A stretch of DNA of 33,021 nt from Streptomyces phaeochromogenes (lineage in GTDB: Bacteria; Actinomycetota; Actinomycetes; Streptomycetales; Streptomycetaceae): contig NZ_LIQZ01000060.1 in NCBI RefSeq assembly GCF_001418655.1, positions 1-33,021 on the forward strand, in the 5' to 3' direction. Of this stretch, positions 15,478-23,431 are shown piece by piece. The notes under the pieces are model-generated. The model had not been told where the DNA came from, ran no database searches, and worked only from the letters and a program-made list of their open reading frames with translations. Position 1 is the stretch's first letter. Each line of letters starts with the position of its first letter. The position numbers and the translations under genes were made by a program.

Positions 15478-16509
15478 CTAGGGGAGGGTAACGACCGTCG
15501 CGGCGTACACGAGACCCGCCCCGAAGCCGATGACGAGCGCGGTGTCGCCGCTCTTCGCCTCGCCGGTCGCCAGGAGCCGCTCCATCGCGAGCGGAATCGA
15601 GGCGGCCGAGGTGTTACCGGTGGTGCGCACGTCACGGGCGACCGTGACGTGTTCCGGCAGCTTGAGAGTCTTCACCATCGAGTCGATGATCCGCTCGTTG
15701 GCCTGGTGGGGAATGAAGACGTCCAAGTCGTCCGCAGTGAGTCCGGCGGCGTCCAGCGCCTCCTTGGCGACCTTCGCCATCTCGAACACGGCCCAGCGGA
15801 ACACCGCCTGGCCTTCCTGCGTGATCGCGGGGAACTTGACCTCGCCCTTGGAGTCCAGGGGCAGCTCGGACACGTCACCGATCCGGAAACGGTCCCAGGG
15901 GATGGTCTGCTTGATCGTATGGGACTTGTCGCCCTCGGAGCCCCAGACCGTGGGGCCGATGTGCGGCTCCTGGGAGGGGCCGACGACGACCGCGCCCGCG
16001 CCGTCACCGAACAGGAAGGCCGTCGCGCGGTCCTCCAGGTCGGTCAGGTCGGAGAGCCGCTCGACGCCGATGACGAGTACGTACTCGGCGGAACCCTCCA
16101 CGACCATGCCCTTGGCGAGGGTCAGTCCGTAGCCGAAGCCGGCGCAGCCCGCCGAGATGTCGAAGGCCGCGGCCTTCGCCGTGCCGAGCTTGTCGGCGAT
16201 CTCGGTGGCGACGGCCGGGGTCTGGCTGAAGTGCGAGACGGTCGAGACGACCACGGCGCCGATCTGCTCGGCGCTGATCCCGGCGTCGGCGATGGCCTTG
16301 CCGGACGCCTCGATCGACATGGCGGCGACGGTCTCCTCGTCGTTCGCCCAGTGCCGGGTCTCGATGCCGGAGCGCGAGCGGATCCACTCGTCGGACGAGT
16401 CGATCGTTTCGAGGATCACCTCGTTCGGCACGACACGGACCGGGCGGTAGCCGCCGACACCGAGGATGCGCGCGTACGGGGCGCCCTTGCTGGGCTTGAT
16501 CTTCGACAT
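15478..16509 (-). CDS. fabH: Beta-ketoacyl-ACP synthase III
   Basis: 343 residues from ATG 16509, with AAGGAG 12 nt upstream. FabH starts fatty-acid synthesis by condensing an acyl-CoA primer with malonyl-ACP. In Streptomyces it accepts branched starters such as isobutyryl- and methylbutyryl-CoA, giving iso/anteiso fatty acids. The triad is intact: Cys122 (SAGCAGFGYG), His268 (FIPHQANERI) and Asn299 (TTGNTSAASIP). Length and the N-terminal RILGVGGYRPVRVV match the family. It lies 22 bp after fabD and 71 bp before acpP in the same operon. Confidence 0.97.
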   Translation of the reverse strand: MSKIKPSKGAPYARILGVGGYRPVRVVPNEVILETIDSSDEWIRSRSGIETRHWANDEETVAAMSIEASGKAIADAGISAEQIGAVVVSTVSHFSQTPAVATEIADKLGTAKAAAFDISAGCAGFGYGLTLAKGMVVEGSAEYVLVIGVERLSDLTDLEDRATAFLFGDGAGAVVVGPSQEPHIGPTVWGSEGDKSHTIKQTIPWDRFRIGDVSELPLDSKGEVKFPAITQEGQAVFRWAVFEMAKVAKEALDAAGLTADDLDVFIPHQANERIIDSMVKTLKLPEHVTVARDVRTTGNTSAASIPLAMERLLATGEAKSGDTALVIGFGAGLVYAATVVTLP

Positions 16510-16531
16510 GCTCTGTCGGCTCCTTACGCGC

Positions 16532-17473
16532 TCAGGCGGAGGCGTGCTCGGCGATGAGCTCGCGAGCCGCGTCCAGGTCGTCGGGTGTCTTCAGCGCCAG
16601 CGTCTTCACGCCGGGCAGCGCGCGCTTGGCGAGACCGGTCAGGGTGCCGCCGGGGCACACCTCCAGGAGCGCGGTCACGCCGAGTTCCTTGAAGGTCTCC
16701 ATGCACAGGTCCCAGCGGACCGGGTTGGCGACCTGGCCGACGAGCCGGGCCAGGACCTCCGAGCCGGCGGTGACGGCCTGTCCGTCCTTGTTGGACACGT
16801 ACGTGACCGTCGGGTCGGCGGGCGACAGCTCGGCCGCGGCGCGGGCGAGGGTGTCGACCGCCGGGGCCATGTGGTGCGTGTGGAACGCGCCCGCGACCTT
16901 GAGGGCCACCACACGGCGTACGCCCTCGGGCTTGTCGGCCTCAAGGGCGGCCAGCTCCTCCAGCGTGCCGGCGGCCACGACCTGGCCCGCGCCGTTCACG
17001 TTGGCCGGGGTCAGGCCGAGCTTCTCCAGGTGCGGGATGGTCACTTCCGGGTCGCCGCCGAGCAGCGCCGACATTCCGGTGGCGGTGGCGGCGGTCGCCT
17101 CCGCCATGGCCAGCCCGCGGGTGCGGACGAGGCGGACGGCCTCCTCGTCGGGGAGTACCCCGGCGAGCGCGGCGGCGGTCAGTTCGCCGACGCTGTGGCC
17201 GGCGACGGCGCCGACCTTGAGCGGCAGCTGGGCCGGGTCGTCGAAGAGCGTGTACGCGGAGGTCAGCCCGGCCGCGACCAGGAGCGGCTGCGCCACCGCG
17301 GTGTCACGGATCTCGTCCGCGTCCCCCTCGGTGCCGTAGCGGATCAGGTCGAGCTCCACGGCGTCGGACCACGCCTCAAGGGCACCGCGGACACCGGGGA
17401 GGTCGAGCCAGGGAGTCAGGAAGCCGGGCGTCTGGGCGCCCTGGCCGGGAGCGACGAGTACGAGCACTCTCAC
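16532..17473 (-). CDS. fabD: Malonyl-CoA:ACP transacylase
   Basis: 313 residues from GTG 17473. FabD loads malonate from malonyl-CoA onto ACP. In Streptomyces the same enzyme also serves type II polyketide synthases. The active site is complete: GQGAQ near the N-terminus (10-14), Ser94 in GHSVGE, Arg119 in RTRGLAM and His198 in AGAFHTHHM. It is the first gene of the fabD-fabH-acpP-fabF operon, 83 bp downstream of fasR. That gap holds a fair -10 box (17540-17535) but no good -35, which fits activator dependence. Confidence 0.97.
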   Translation of the reverse strand: MRVLVLVAPGQGAQTPGFLTPWLDLPGVRGALEAWSDAVELDLIRYGTEGDADEIRDTAVAQPLLVAAGLTSAYTLFDDPAQLPLKVGAVAGHSVGELTAAALAGVLPDEEAVRLVRTRGLAMAEATAATATGMSALLGGDPEVTIPHLEKLGLTPANVNGAGQVVAAGTLEELAALEADKPEGVRRVVALKVAGAFHTHHMAPAVDTLARAAAELSPADPTVTYVSNKDGQAVTAGSEVLARLVGQVANPVRWDLCMETFKELGVTALLEVCPGGTLTGLAKRALPGVKTLALKTPDDLDAARELIAEHASA

Positions 17474-17534
17474 ACTCTCTCTTGTGGACGGGCACGGCCG
17501 CCCGTGGGGACAGGGACGAAGAACAGGAGGGGGA

Positions 17535-17540
17535 ATTGTA
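17535..17540 (-). promoter_or_regulatory. Candidate -10 box of the fab operon promoter
   Basis: On the minus strand TACAAT (17540-17535) is the best -10 match in the 83-bp fasR-fabD gap. The sequence 17 bp further upstream (around GCTCTA, inside the end of fasR) is a poor -35. A weak -35 is expected at a promoter that needs an activator such as FasR. I cannot define the FasR site. Confidence 0.35.
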
Positions 17541-17556
17541 GGTCCCCGACAAAAGC

Positions 17557-18762
17557 CTAGAGCTGGGGATCTCCATCGGCCAGACGCCCCAGGATCAGCG
17601 CGATCCGCAGCGTGAACGCCGAACGTACATCCGAAGGCGACCAGCCGGTGACGTCAGTCACACGTCGAAGCCGGTAGCGCACGGTGTTGGGATGCACGAA
17701 GAGCATCCGGGCCGCCCCTTCGAGACTGCTCGCCTGTTCGAGATAGACGCTCAGCGTCTCCAGGAGAGCGGACCCGGCCTCCTCCAGTGGTCTGTAGATC
17801 TCCTCCACCAGCTGTTCACGGGCAGAGGGATCCGAGGCGATCGCGCGCTCCGGCAGCAGATCGTCCGCCAGAACCGGCCGCGGGGCGTCCTGCCAGGCGA
17901 AACACGCCTTGAGGCCGGCGGCGGCGGCCTGCGCGGACCGGGTCGCGGCGAGCAGGTCGGGCACGACCGGCCCGGCCACCACGGGTCCCGCGGCATACGG
18001 CCCGATCAGGGACTTGGCGACAGCGAGCGGGTTGTCGCTGCCGCCCGCGATGACGACCAGGCGGTCCCCGAGGACCCCGGTCAGCACCTGGAGCTTGGCG
18101 TGCCGGGCGGCCCGCCTGATGGCCTCGACGGTCAGCTCGCTGTCACCGTCGGGCGCCGTGCCCAGCACCACGCACACATGCTCGGGCGAGTTCCAGCCGA
18201 GCGCCGCGGCACGGGACACCGCCCCTTCGTCGGCCTCGCCGGAGAGGACGGCGTTCACGACCAGGGACTCCAGCCGGGCGTCCCAGGCACCGCGCGCCTC
18301 GGCGGCCTGCGCGTACACCTGGGCGGTGGCGAAGGCGATCTCCCGCGCGTACACGAGCAGCGCCTCGCGGAGCACGGACTCGTCACCGGGAGCGGCCACC
18401 TCGTCGATGGCGCTCTCCATGACCTCGATCGTCGTCCGCACCATCTCGACGGTCTGGCGCAGGGTGATCGCCCTGGTCAGCTCGCGCGGCGCGGTGCCGA
18501 AGACGTCCGTGGAGATCGCCTGGGGAGCGTCCGGATGCCGGAACCACTCCTTGAACGCGGCGATACCCGCCTGGGCGACGAGGCCGATCCACGACCGGTT
18601 CTCCGGGGACATCGCCCGGTACCACGGCAGCGTCTCGTCCATGCGCGCGATCGCCTGGGCCGCGAGACTGCCGGACGACTTCTCCAGCCGCTTCAGGGTC
18701 GCGGCGTGCGCATGGGCGGCGCGGGCGGCGCGTTCGGTGTTGCTGGATTCGGGTTCGGGCAC
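17557..18762 (-). CDS. fasR: FasR, PucR-type activator of the fab operon
   Basis: 401 residues from GTG 18762. An AAGG-like site upstream is weak. The protein ends in the PucR-family helix-turn-helix (about 335-395: LEGAARMLFVHPNTVRYRLR, then RVTDVTGWSPSDVRSAFTLR). It has a central CdaR/GGDEF-like domain (about 165-290, VCVVLGTAPDG) and a helical N-terminal part. Its place directly upstream of fabD, in the same orientation, matches the S. coelicolor regulator shown in published work to bind upstream of fabD and activate fabDHPF transcription. By context it tunes membrane lipid supply. It is divergent from the pirin gene, and an inverted repeat at 18808-18824 lies between them. Confidence 0.93.
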   Translation of the reverse strand: MPEPESSNTERAARAAHAHAATLKRLEKSSGSLAAQAIARMDETLPWYRAMSPENRSWIGLVAQAGIAAFKEWFRHPDAPQAISTDVFGTAPRELTRAITLRQTVEMVRTTIEVMESAIDEVAAPGDESVLREALLVYAREIAFATAQVYAQAAEARGAWDARLESLVVNAVLSGEADEGAVSRAAALGWNSPEHVCVVLGTAPDGDSELTVEAIRRAARHAKLQVLTGVLGDRLVVIAGGSDNPLAVAKSLIGPYAAGPVVAGPVVPDLLAATRSAQAAAAGLKACFAWQDAPRPVLADDLLPERAIASDPSAREQLVEEIYRPLEEAGSALLETLSVYLEQASSLEGAARMLFVHPNTVRYRLRRVTDVTGWSPSDVRSAFTLRIALILGRLADGDPQL

Positions 18763-18807
18763 GGGACAAGACTGCCTTATCAGGACGGGAGTATGCGGCG
18801 GAGGGTC

Positions 18808-18824
18808 TCGGACGGCTCGTCCGA
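18808..18824. promoter_or_regulatory. Inverted repeat between fasR and the pirin gene
   Basis: TCGGAC (18808-18813), 5 bp, then GTCCGA (18819-18824) form a perfect 6-bp dyad. It sits 46 bp upstream of fasR and 22 bp upstream of the pirin start. It could be an operator for either gene, or simply a leader hairpin. The rest of the 83-bp gap shows no clear promoter. Confidence 0.35.
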
Positions 18825-18845
18825 CGGGTCTACGGTGGGTCCGTG

Positions 18846-19496
18846 ATGGACGTACGGCGCGCCGACGAGCGCTACCGCGGAGGCGACCCGACGGCCGGGA
18901 TCGCGTCCCTGCACGCCTTCTCCTTCGGCCCGCACTACGACCCCGACAACCTCCGTTTCGGCGCGGTCATCGCCTGCAACGAGGAGCACCTCGCGCCCGG
19001 CGCCGGCTTCGACGAGCACCCCCACAGCCACACCGAGATCGTCACCTGGGTCGTCGAGGGCGAACTGACCCACCGCGACACGACCGGCCACGAGTCGGTC
19101 GTACGCCCCGGTGACGTCCAGCGCCTCAGCTCGGCCGGCGGAGTCCGCCACATCGAACGCAACGACGGCGACACACCCCTGCTCTTCGTCCAGATGTGGC
19201 TCGCCCCCCTTGAGCCGGGCGGCGACCCCGCGTACGAGGTCGTCCACGGCATCGCCGACTCCACCCCGTACGCCGTCCCGGAGGCCGCCGCGATGCTCCA
19301 CGTCCGCCGCCTCGCGCCGGGGGAGCGCACGGCCGTCCCGGACGCGCCGTTCGTGTACGCACATGTCGTACGCGGCGAGGTCCTGCTGGACAGCTGGGTG
19401 CTGAGCCCCGGCGACGCGGCCCGCATCACGGACGCGAAGGACCTGGAGGCGGTCGCCCGGGACGGGGCGGAGCTGCTGTTCTGGGAGATGGCGTAG
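18846..19496 (+). CDS. Pirin-family bicupin protein
   Basis: 216 residues from ATG 18846, with GGTGG 8 nt upstream. The adjacent GTG 18843 is an alternative. The N-terminal cupin carries the metal-binding cluster H-P-H-S-H-T-E (around residues 58-63), followed by EGELTHRDTTGHESVVRPGDVQ and GGVRHIERN with its fourth-ligand His/Glu. The C-terminal cupin is more degenerate (LLDSWVLSPGDAARI). Pirins are iron-containing proteins. Some have quercetin dioxygenase activity, and in Streptomyces a pirin-like protein has been tied to redox balance and beta-oxidation. It is convergent with the next gene, 8 bp apart, with no terminator between them. Confidence 0.92.
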   Translation: MDVRRADERYRGGDPTAGIASLHAFSFGPHYDPDNLRFGAVIACNEEHLAPGAGFDEHPHSHTEIVTWVVEGELTHRDTTGHESVVRPGDVQRLSSAGGVRHIERNDGDTPLLFVQMWLAPLEPGGDPAYEVVHGIADSTPYAVPEAAAMLHVRRLAPGERTAVPDAPFVYAHVVRGEVLLDSWVLSPGDAARITDAKDLEAVARDGAELLFWEMA

Positions 19497-19504
19497 GGAG
19501 CCCC

Positions 19505-20332
19505 TTACGGGGTGCCGGAGAGCTCGGCCAGCACCGCGTCCGTGAAGGCGGGCCACACCTCGACGGCCCACGGCCCGAAGGCCCGGTCCGTCAGCGCCAC
19601 GCAGGCCGCTCCCGCGTCGGGGTCGATCCACAGGAACGTACCGGACTGCCCGAAGTGCCCGAAGGTCCGCGGCGAGGACGAACTCCCCGTCCAGTGGGGC
19701 GACTTGGAGTCCCGGATCTCGAAGCCGAGGCCCCAGTCGTTGGGGTTCTGGTGCCCGTACCCCGGCAGGACACCCTTCGTCCCCGGGTACTGCACGGTCA
19801 TCGCCTCGGCGACGGTCCGCGGGTCGAGCAGCCGCGGCGTCTGCACCTCGGCGGCGAACCGCACCAGATCGTCGACGGTCGAGACACCGTCCTTCGCGGG
19901 CGAGCCGTCGAGGGTCGTCGACGTCATCCCGAGCGGTTCGAGCACCGCCTGCTTCAGATACTCGCCGAAGGGAATCTCCGTCGCCTTCGCGATGTGATCC
20001 CCCAACTGCTCGAACCCGGCGTTGGAGTACAGCCGCCGCAGCCCCGGCGCCGCCGTCACCCGGTGCTCGTCGAAGGCCAGCCCACTGGTGTGCGCGAGCA
20101 GATGCCGCACGGTCGACCCCTCGGGCCCGGCGGCCTCGTCCAGCTCGACGGCCCCTTCCTCGTACGCGACGAGGGCGGCGTAGGCGGCGAGGGGCTTGGT
20201 GACAGAGGCAAGCGCGAACGGTCGGGTGACTGGGCCGTGGGTCCCGAGCACGACACCGTCCGCCCGCACGACGGCGGCGGCAACGGTAGGAACGGGCCAC
20301 TCTTCAATCAGCGCAAGACTCTCCAAAGACAT
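19505..20332 (-). CDS. Serine hydrolase, class C beta-lactamase fold
   Basis: 275 residues from ATG 20332. The frame stays open to 20392 but without a better start. Motifs: the S-x-x-K tetrad in LASVTKPL (nucleophile Ser and Lys), Y-x-N as YSNAGFEQLGDHI, a helix LLAHTSGLAF typical of the family, and the late GHFGQSGTF (HxG-type). There is no signal peptide, so a cytoplasmic esterase or peptide hydrolase is likelier than a drug-resistance enzyme. It is shorter than the usual 350-400 residues. The GNAT gene lies 56 bp upstream on the same strand and may be co-transcribed. The stop codon is TAA. Confidence 0.9.
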   Translation of the reverse strand: MSLESLALIEEWPVPTVAAAVVRADGVVLGTHGPVTRPFALASVTKPLAAYAALVAYEEGAVELDEAAGPEGSTVRHLLAHTSGLAFDEHRVTAAPGLRRLYSNAGFEQLGDHIAKATEIPFGEYLKQAVLEPLGMTSTTLDGSPAKDGVSTVDDLVRFAAEVQTPRLLDPRTVAEAMTVQYPGTKGVLPGYGHQNPNDWGLGFEIRDSKSPHWTGSSSSPRTFGHFGQSGTFLWIDPDAGAACVALTDRAFGPWAVEVWPAFTDAVLAELSGTP

Positions 20333-20388
20333 GAACAAGAGCCTACGACCACGGTGATACGGCGCGACCAGCCCCCACCGACCCGCAC

Positions 20389-20859
20389 TCAAAACCGAAG
20401 CCGCATCAAAGGATCAGGCGTCCGCACGAACCCCATGGACGCGTACAACGGCGCGGCCTCCGCCGACGCGGTCAGATCGATCTGACCGACCCCCTCCTCC
20501 CGGAACCACCCCACCAACGCCTCCATACAGGCCCGCGCATACCCCCGCCGCCGCGCCTCGGGATCGGTCGCCACGCTGAACACGTAACCGATCCGCCCGT
20601 GCGGATTCCCGGCCCGCCCGATCCGGTACTCCACGGTCCCCACGACAAGCGCCCCCAGCGCCCCCACCCGCTCGGGGTGATCGACGACGAAGGCCGCGAA
20701 TCCCCCGTCGGGATCGGCCAGCCGCCCCCGTATGGTGGTCAGGGACTCGGCGTGCCAGTCGGTGGACGTGTCCGCCCCGGCCATGGAGTCGATCATCACC
20801 TGACGCAGTCGAAGCAGTTCCTCGGCGTCCTCGGGCACGGCACGGCGTACAAGACTCAT
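20389..20859 (-). CDS. GNAT-family N-acetyltransferase
   Basis: 156 residues from ATG 20859 (MSLVRRAVPEDAEELLRLRQ). The long upstream extension of the frame is the antisense of the MerR gene and is rejected. The acetyl-CoA-binding motif A is clear: VFSVATDPEARRRGYARACM, with the R-x-x-G-x-A loop, preceded by the beta strand GRIGYV. The motif-B end is LYASMGFVRTPDPLMRL. The substrate is unknown. It is divergent from the MerR regulator, with 96 bp between them, and runs toward the serine hydrolase gene. Confidence 0.9.
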   Translation of the reverse strand: MSLVRRAVPEDAEELLRLRQVMIDSMAGADTSTDWHAESLTTIRGRLADPDGGFAAFVVDHPERVGALGALVVGTVEYRIGRAGNPHGRIGYVFSVATDPEARRRGYARACMEALVGWFREEGVGQIDLTASAEAAPLYASMGFVRTPDPLMRLRF

Positions 20860-20917
20860 GATCGGCACGGTAGTCACGGGCCCCGGCCGATGTCGTCGGA
20901 ATTTCATCGGAATCCGC

Positions 20918-20948
20918 TTGCTTGGAGTGCACTCCAAGGTTTTAGCGT
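20918..20948 (+). promoter_or_regulatory. MerR-type promoter with 18-bp perfect palindrome in a 19-bp spacer
   Basis: TTGCTT (-35, 20918-20923) and TAGCGT (-10, 20943-20948) are 19 bp apart, the overlong spacer typical of MerR-controlled promoters. The perfect palindrome CTTGGAGTGCACTCCAAG (20921-20938) spans the spacer. Only seven bases separate the -10 from the ATG at 20956, so the transcript would start at or next to the start codon. Confidence 0.85.
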
Positions 20949-20955
20949 TGGGGCC

Positions 20956-21426
20956 ATGACGGTGATGGAGACCGAGACCACGGACAGCAGGAACGACACC
21001 TGTGCCGGCCCGCCGCAAGCGGCCCGGCGTCCGGACGGCCAGGACCAGTACACGATCAGCGAGGTCGTCGCCTTCACCGGCCTGACGGCGCACACCCTCC
21101 GCTGGTACGAGCGGATCGGGCTGATGCCGCACATCGACCGCTCGCACACCGGCCAGCGCCGCTACAGCAACCGCGACCTCGACTGGCTCGACCTCGTGGG
21201 CAAGCTGCGGCTGACCGGGATGCCGGTCGCCGGGATGGTGCGGTACGCGGAGATGGTGCGCGAGGGCGACCACACGTACGCCGACCGCTTCGAACTGCTC
21301 GAAGCCACCCGCCGGGACGTACGGGCGCGGATCGCCGAGCTCCAGGACACCCTCGCGGTGCTCGACCGGAAGATCAATTTCTATGCGGACGCCGGGCGGG
21401 CCCTGGCGTCGGAGAGGTCCCGATGA
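20956..21426 (+). CDS. MerR-family regulator of the aldo-keto reductase operon
   Basis: 156 residues from ATG 20956, with no ribosome site, as expected if leaderless. After a 30-residue polar N-terminus comes the MerR DNA-binding domain: YTISEVVAFTGLTAHTLRWYERIGLM, then the wing RRYSNRDLDWLDLVGKLR. A long dimerisation helix follows (about 105-140, YADRFELLEATRRDVRARIA). There is no metal-binding Cys cluster (the only Cys is near residue 16). The signal is therefore likely an organic or carbonyl stress compound, as for aldehyde-responsive MerR proteins. Its stop overlaps the ATG of the reductase gene by 4 bp (ATGA), so the two are translationally coupled. Confidence 0.93.
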   Translation: MTVMETETTDSRNDTCAGPPQAARRPDGQDQYTISEVVAFTGLTAHTLRWYERIGLMPHIDRSHTGQRRYSNRDLDWLDLVGKLRLTGMPVAGMVRYAEMVREGDHTYADRFELLEATRRDVRARIAELQDTLAVLDRKINFYADAGRALASERSR

Positions 21427-22439
21427 CGGACAGCAGGATCGCGAAGGCACAGCTCGGTACGGGCGGCCCCGAGGTAGGAGTACAGGGCCTCGGCTGTATG
21501 GGCATGAGCTTCGCGTACGGCCCGACGGACGCCGACGAGGCCCGGGCCACGCTGGAGCGCGCGCTGGAACTCGGCGTGACGCTCTACGACACGGCGGACG
21601 CGTACGGCCAGGGGGAGAACGAGGAGTTCCTGTCGCCGTTCTTCCGGGCGCACCGCGACGAGGTCGTCATCGCGACCAAGTTCGCCATGACGATCCCGCC
21701 GGACGAGCCGACGAAGCGGATCATCCGCAATGACCCGCCGTACATCCGGCAGGCCGTGGAGGCGAGCCTCAAGCGGCTGGGCGTCGATGTGATCGACCTC
21801 TACTACATGCACCGCCGTGACCTGAACGTCCCCATCGAGGAGACCGTCGGCACCATGGCCGAGCTGGTCCGCGAGGGCAAGGTCAAGCAGCTCGGCCTCA
21901 GCGAGGTCACGGGCGGCGAACTCCGTGCCGCGCAGGCGGTGCACCCGATCGCGGCCGTCCAGTCGGAGTGGTCGCTGTTCAGCAGGGACATCGAGGCGGG
22001 TGTGGTCCCGGCGGCCCGTGAACTGGGCGTGACGCTGGTCCCGTACTCCCCGCTCGGCCGGGGCTTCCTCACCGGCTCCTTCACCAACGCCGAAACGGAG
22101 CTCACCGAGGGCGACTTCCGCCGCCAGCAGCCCCGCTACACCGGCGACAACGCGGCGGCGAACGCGGCGCTCCTGGAGCCGATCCGGGCGGTGGCGAAGG
22201 CCCACGACGCCTCCGCGGGCCAGATCGCCCTGGCCTGGGTCCACCAGCAGGCGTCCGTCCACGACCTCCCTGTGATCCCCATCCCGGGCACCCGCAGGCG
22301 CACCCGAATCGAGGAGAACACGGCGGCGACACGCATCGTCCTGACCGAGGACGACCTGGGAGTACTGGACACGATCGCCTCCCAGGTATCAGGCAACCGC
22401 TACTCGGACATGACGTTCGTATCGGCGGGCCGGGAGTAG
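21423..22439 (+). CDS. Aldo/keto reductase
   Basis: 338 residues. An NADPH-dependent (beta/alpha)8-barrel oxidoreductase with the complete catalytic tetrad: Asp56 and Tyr61 (LYDTADAYGQGENEE), Lys86 (VIATKFAM) and His130 (DLYYMHRRD). The cofactor-binding elements VPYSPLGRGFLTG and IPIPGTRRRTRIEEN are also clear. It belongs to the group of bacterial reductases annotated as acting on aldehydes, methylglyoxal or quinones. It starts inside the MerR stop codon, so both are made from one inducible transcript. By context it detoxifies the carbonyl compound sensed by that regulator. It is convergent with the DUF4429 gene, and a hairpin terminator lies between them. Confidence 0.95.
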   Translation: MTDSRIAKAQLGTGGPEVGVQGLGCMGMSFAYGPTDADEARATLERALELGVTLYDTADAYGQGENEEFLSPFFRAHRDEVVIATKFAMTIPPDEPTKRIIRNDPPYIRQAVEASLKRLGVDVIDLYYMHRRDLNVPIEETVGTMAELVREGKVKQLGLSEVTGGELRAAQAVHPIAAVQSEWSLFSRDIEAGVVPAARELGVTLVPYSPLGRGFLTGSFTNAETELTEGDFRRQQPRYTGDNAAANAALLEPIRAVAKAHDASAGQIALAWVHQQASVHDLPVIPIPGTRRRTRIEENTAATRIVLTEDDLGVLDTIASQVSGNRYSDMTFVSAGRE

Positions 22440-22446
22440 CGAGCCC

Positions 22447-22474
22447 TGTGAGGGGCCCCTTCAGGGCCCCCACA
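22447..22474. terminator. Bidirectional terminator hairpin between AKR and DUF4429 genes
   Basis: TGTG-A-GGGGCCC (22447-22458) pairs with GGGCCCC-CACA (22464-22474) around CTTCA, with one bulged A, giving an 11-bp GC-rich stem. It fills the 37-bp gap between the convergent stop codons. Confidence 0.75.
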
Positions 22475-22476
22475 CC

Positions 22477-23364
22477 TCAAAGCTCGGCCAACAACTCGGC
22501 CTTCTTCATCGAGAACTCCTCATCCGTGACGAGGCCGGCCTCATGAAGCTCGCCAAGGTGCCGGATCCGGTCGGCGATGTCGGCCGGATCCCGCCGAGTC
22601 CCCGGCCCCTCCCCGGCCGTGGTCCCGGCCCCCGGACTCTCGGGCAGGGGGGCCGAAGCCCCACCGCTCCGAACCGCGGCGAGCACGGCCGCCGCGAACG
22701 GCAACGACTCGTGGACCGGCCCGTACCCCAGCCCGAAGACAACGGCGGCCGGATCCTGATCCGCCTGGGGCGGCTGCGGAACCCCGTCGCGGCGCAGCAG
22801 CCGCAGATGCCCCTCGAAGACCTCGGGCGAGCGCCACTCGACACCACACAGGTCGGACACGGCGAAACCCTGGTCGCCGGCCTTCCACTTGGCGGAGGAC
22901 GCTCCCGTCCAGAACCACCGGAAGTGCACGGCCTTCCCGTCGAAGGACGCCTTCCCGTCGTACGCCTTGAACTGCAGCGGCGTTTCGGGCGGCTGCACCA
23001 GATAGCGCTCGGCTGGTCCCGGGTCGTTGGTCGCGAGCATCGCCCGCAGCTCGTCCGCGTAGTACTCGGCGAGCGTCTCCCGCTCGGCGGGCAGGACAAG
23101 GCGATAGGGGTCGGACCCCTCCTTGAGCTGTCCCGCCGCCGCCTCCATGAGCGGATCCGCTCCCGGTCTCGGCTCGGCGCGCAGGACGACCGTCCCGCGC
23201 TTGCCGGGCGTCAGCGTCACCGCCGCGATCGCGTCGAGCGGGATGCGGCGCTCACCGAGCGCCTGGAACAGCTTCGGCGTGCGGATCCCCCGTTCGAAGC
23301 GGATGAGCACGGAGTCGGACTCGAACTCCCAGGCGGCATGAAATCCGGCCAGTACGTCACCCAT
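22477..23364 (-). CDS. DUF4429 protein with C-terminal SHOCT domain
   Basis: 295 residues from ATG 23364 (MGDVLAGFHAAWEFESDSVLIRFERG). ATGs at 23373 and 23385 add 3 or 7 residues, and 23385 has AGGGG about 11 nt upstream. Two copies of the DUF4429 beta-rich unit are present, about 5-95 and 125-210 (FKAYDGKASFDGKAVHFRWFW begins the second). A low-complexity Pro/Gly linker follows. The end is a canonical SHOCT motif (DIADRIRHLGELHEAGLVTDEEFSMKKAELL). SHOCT modules are thought to mediate oligomerisation. DUF4429 is uncharacterised and common in Streptomyces. It has no signal peptide or membrane helix, and its function is unknown. Confidence 0.88.
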   Translation of the reverse strand: MGDVLAGFHAAWEFESDSVLIRFERGIRTPKLFQALGERRIPLDAIAAVTLTPGKRGTVVLRAEPRPGADPLMEAAAGQLKEGSDPYRLVLPAERETLAEYYADELRAMLATNDPGPAERYLVQPPETPLQFKAYDGKASFDGKAVHFRWFWTGASSAKWKAGDQGFAVSDLCGVEWRSPEVFEGHLRLLRRDGVPQPPQADQDPAAVVFGLGYGPVHESLPFAAAVLAAVRSGGASAPLPESPGAGTTAGEGPGTRRDPADIADRIRHLGELHEAGLVTDEEFSMKKAELLAEL

Positions 23365-23431
23365 GCGGGCCATCGTATGCGGCATGCGCTTCGTAGTCCC
23401 CTCCCTGAGCAGACCGCACTTTCTTCGTTCT

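Noticed and set aside
13800..17473. Polyketide biosynthetic cluster
   Set aside because: The ketosynthase, ACP and transacylase genes are in the primary fabD-fabH-acpP-fabF order, with no chain-length factor, cyclase or tailoring genes.
19505..20332. Antibiotic-resistance beta-lactamase
   Set aside because: The fold is right, but there is no signal peptide and the motifs fit cytoplasmic esterase-type relatives. The same applies to the partial gene at 1-1010.
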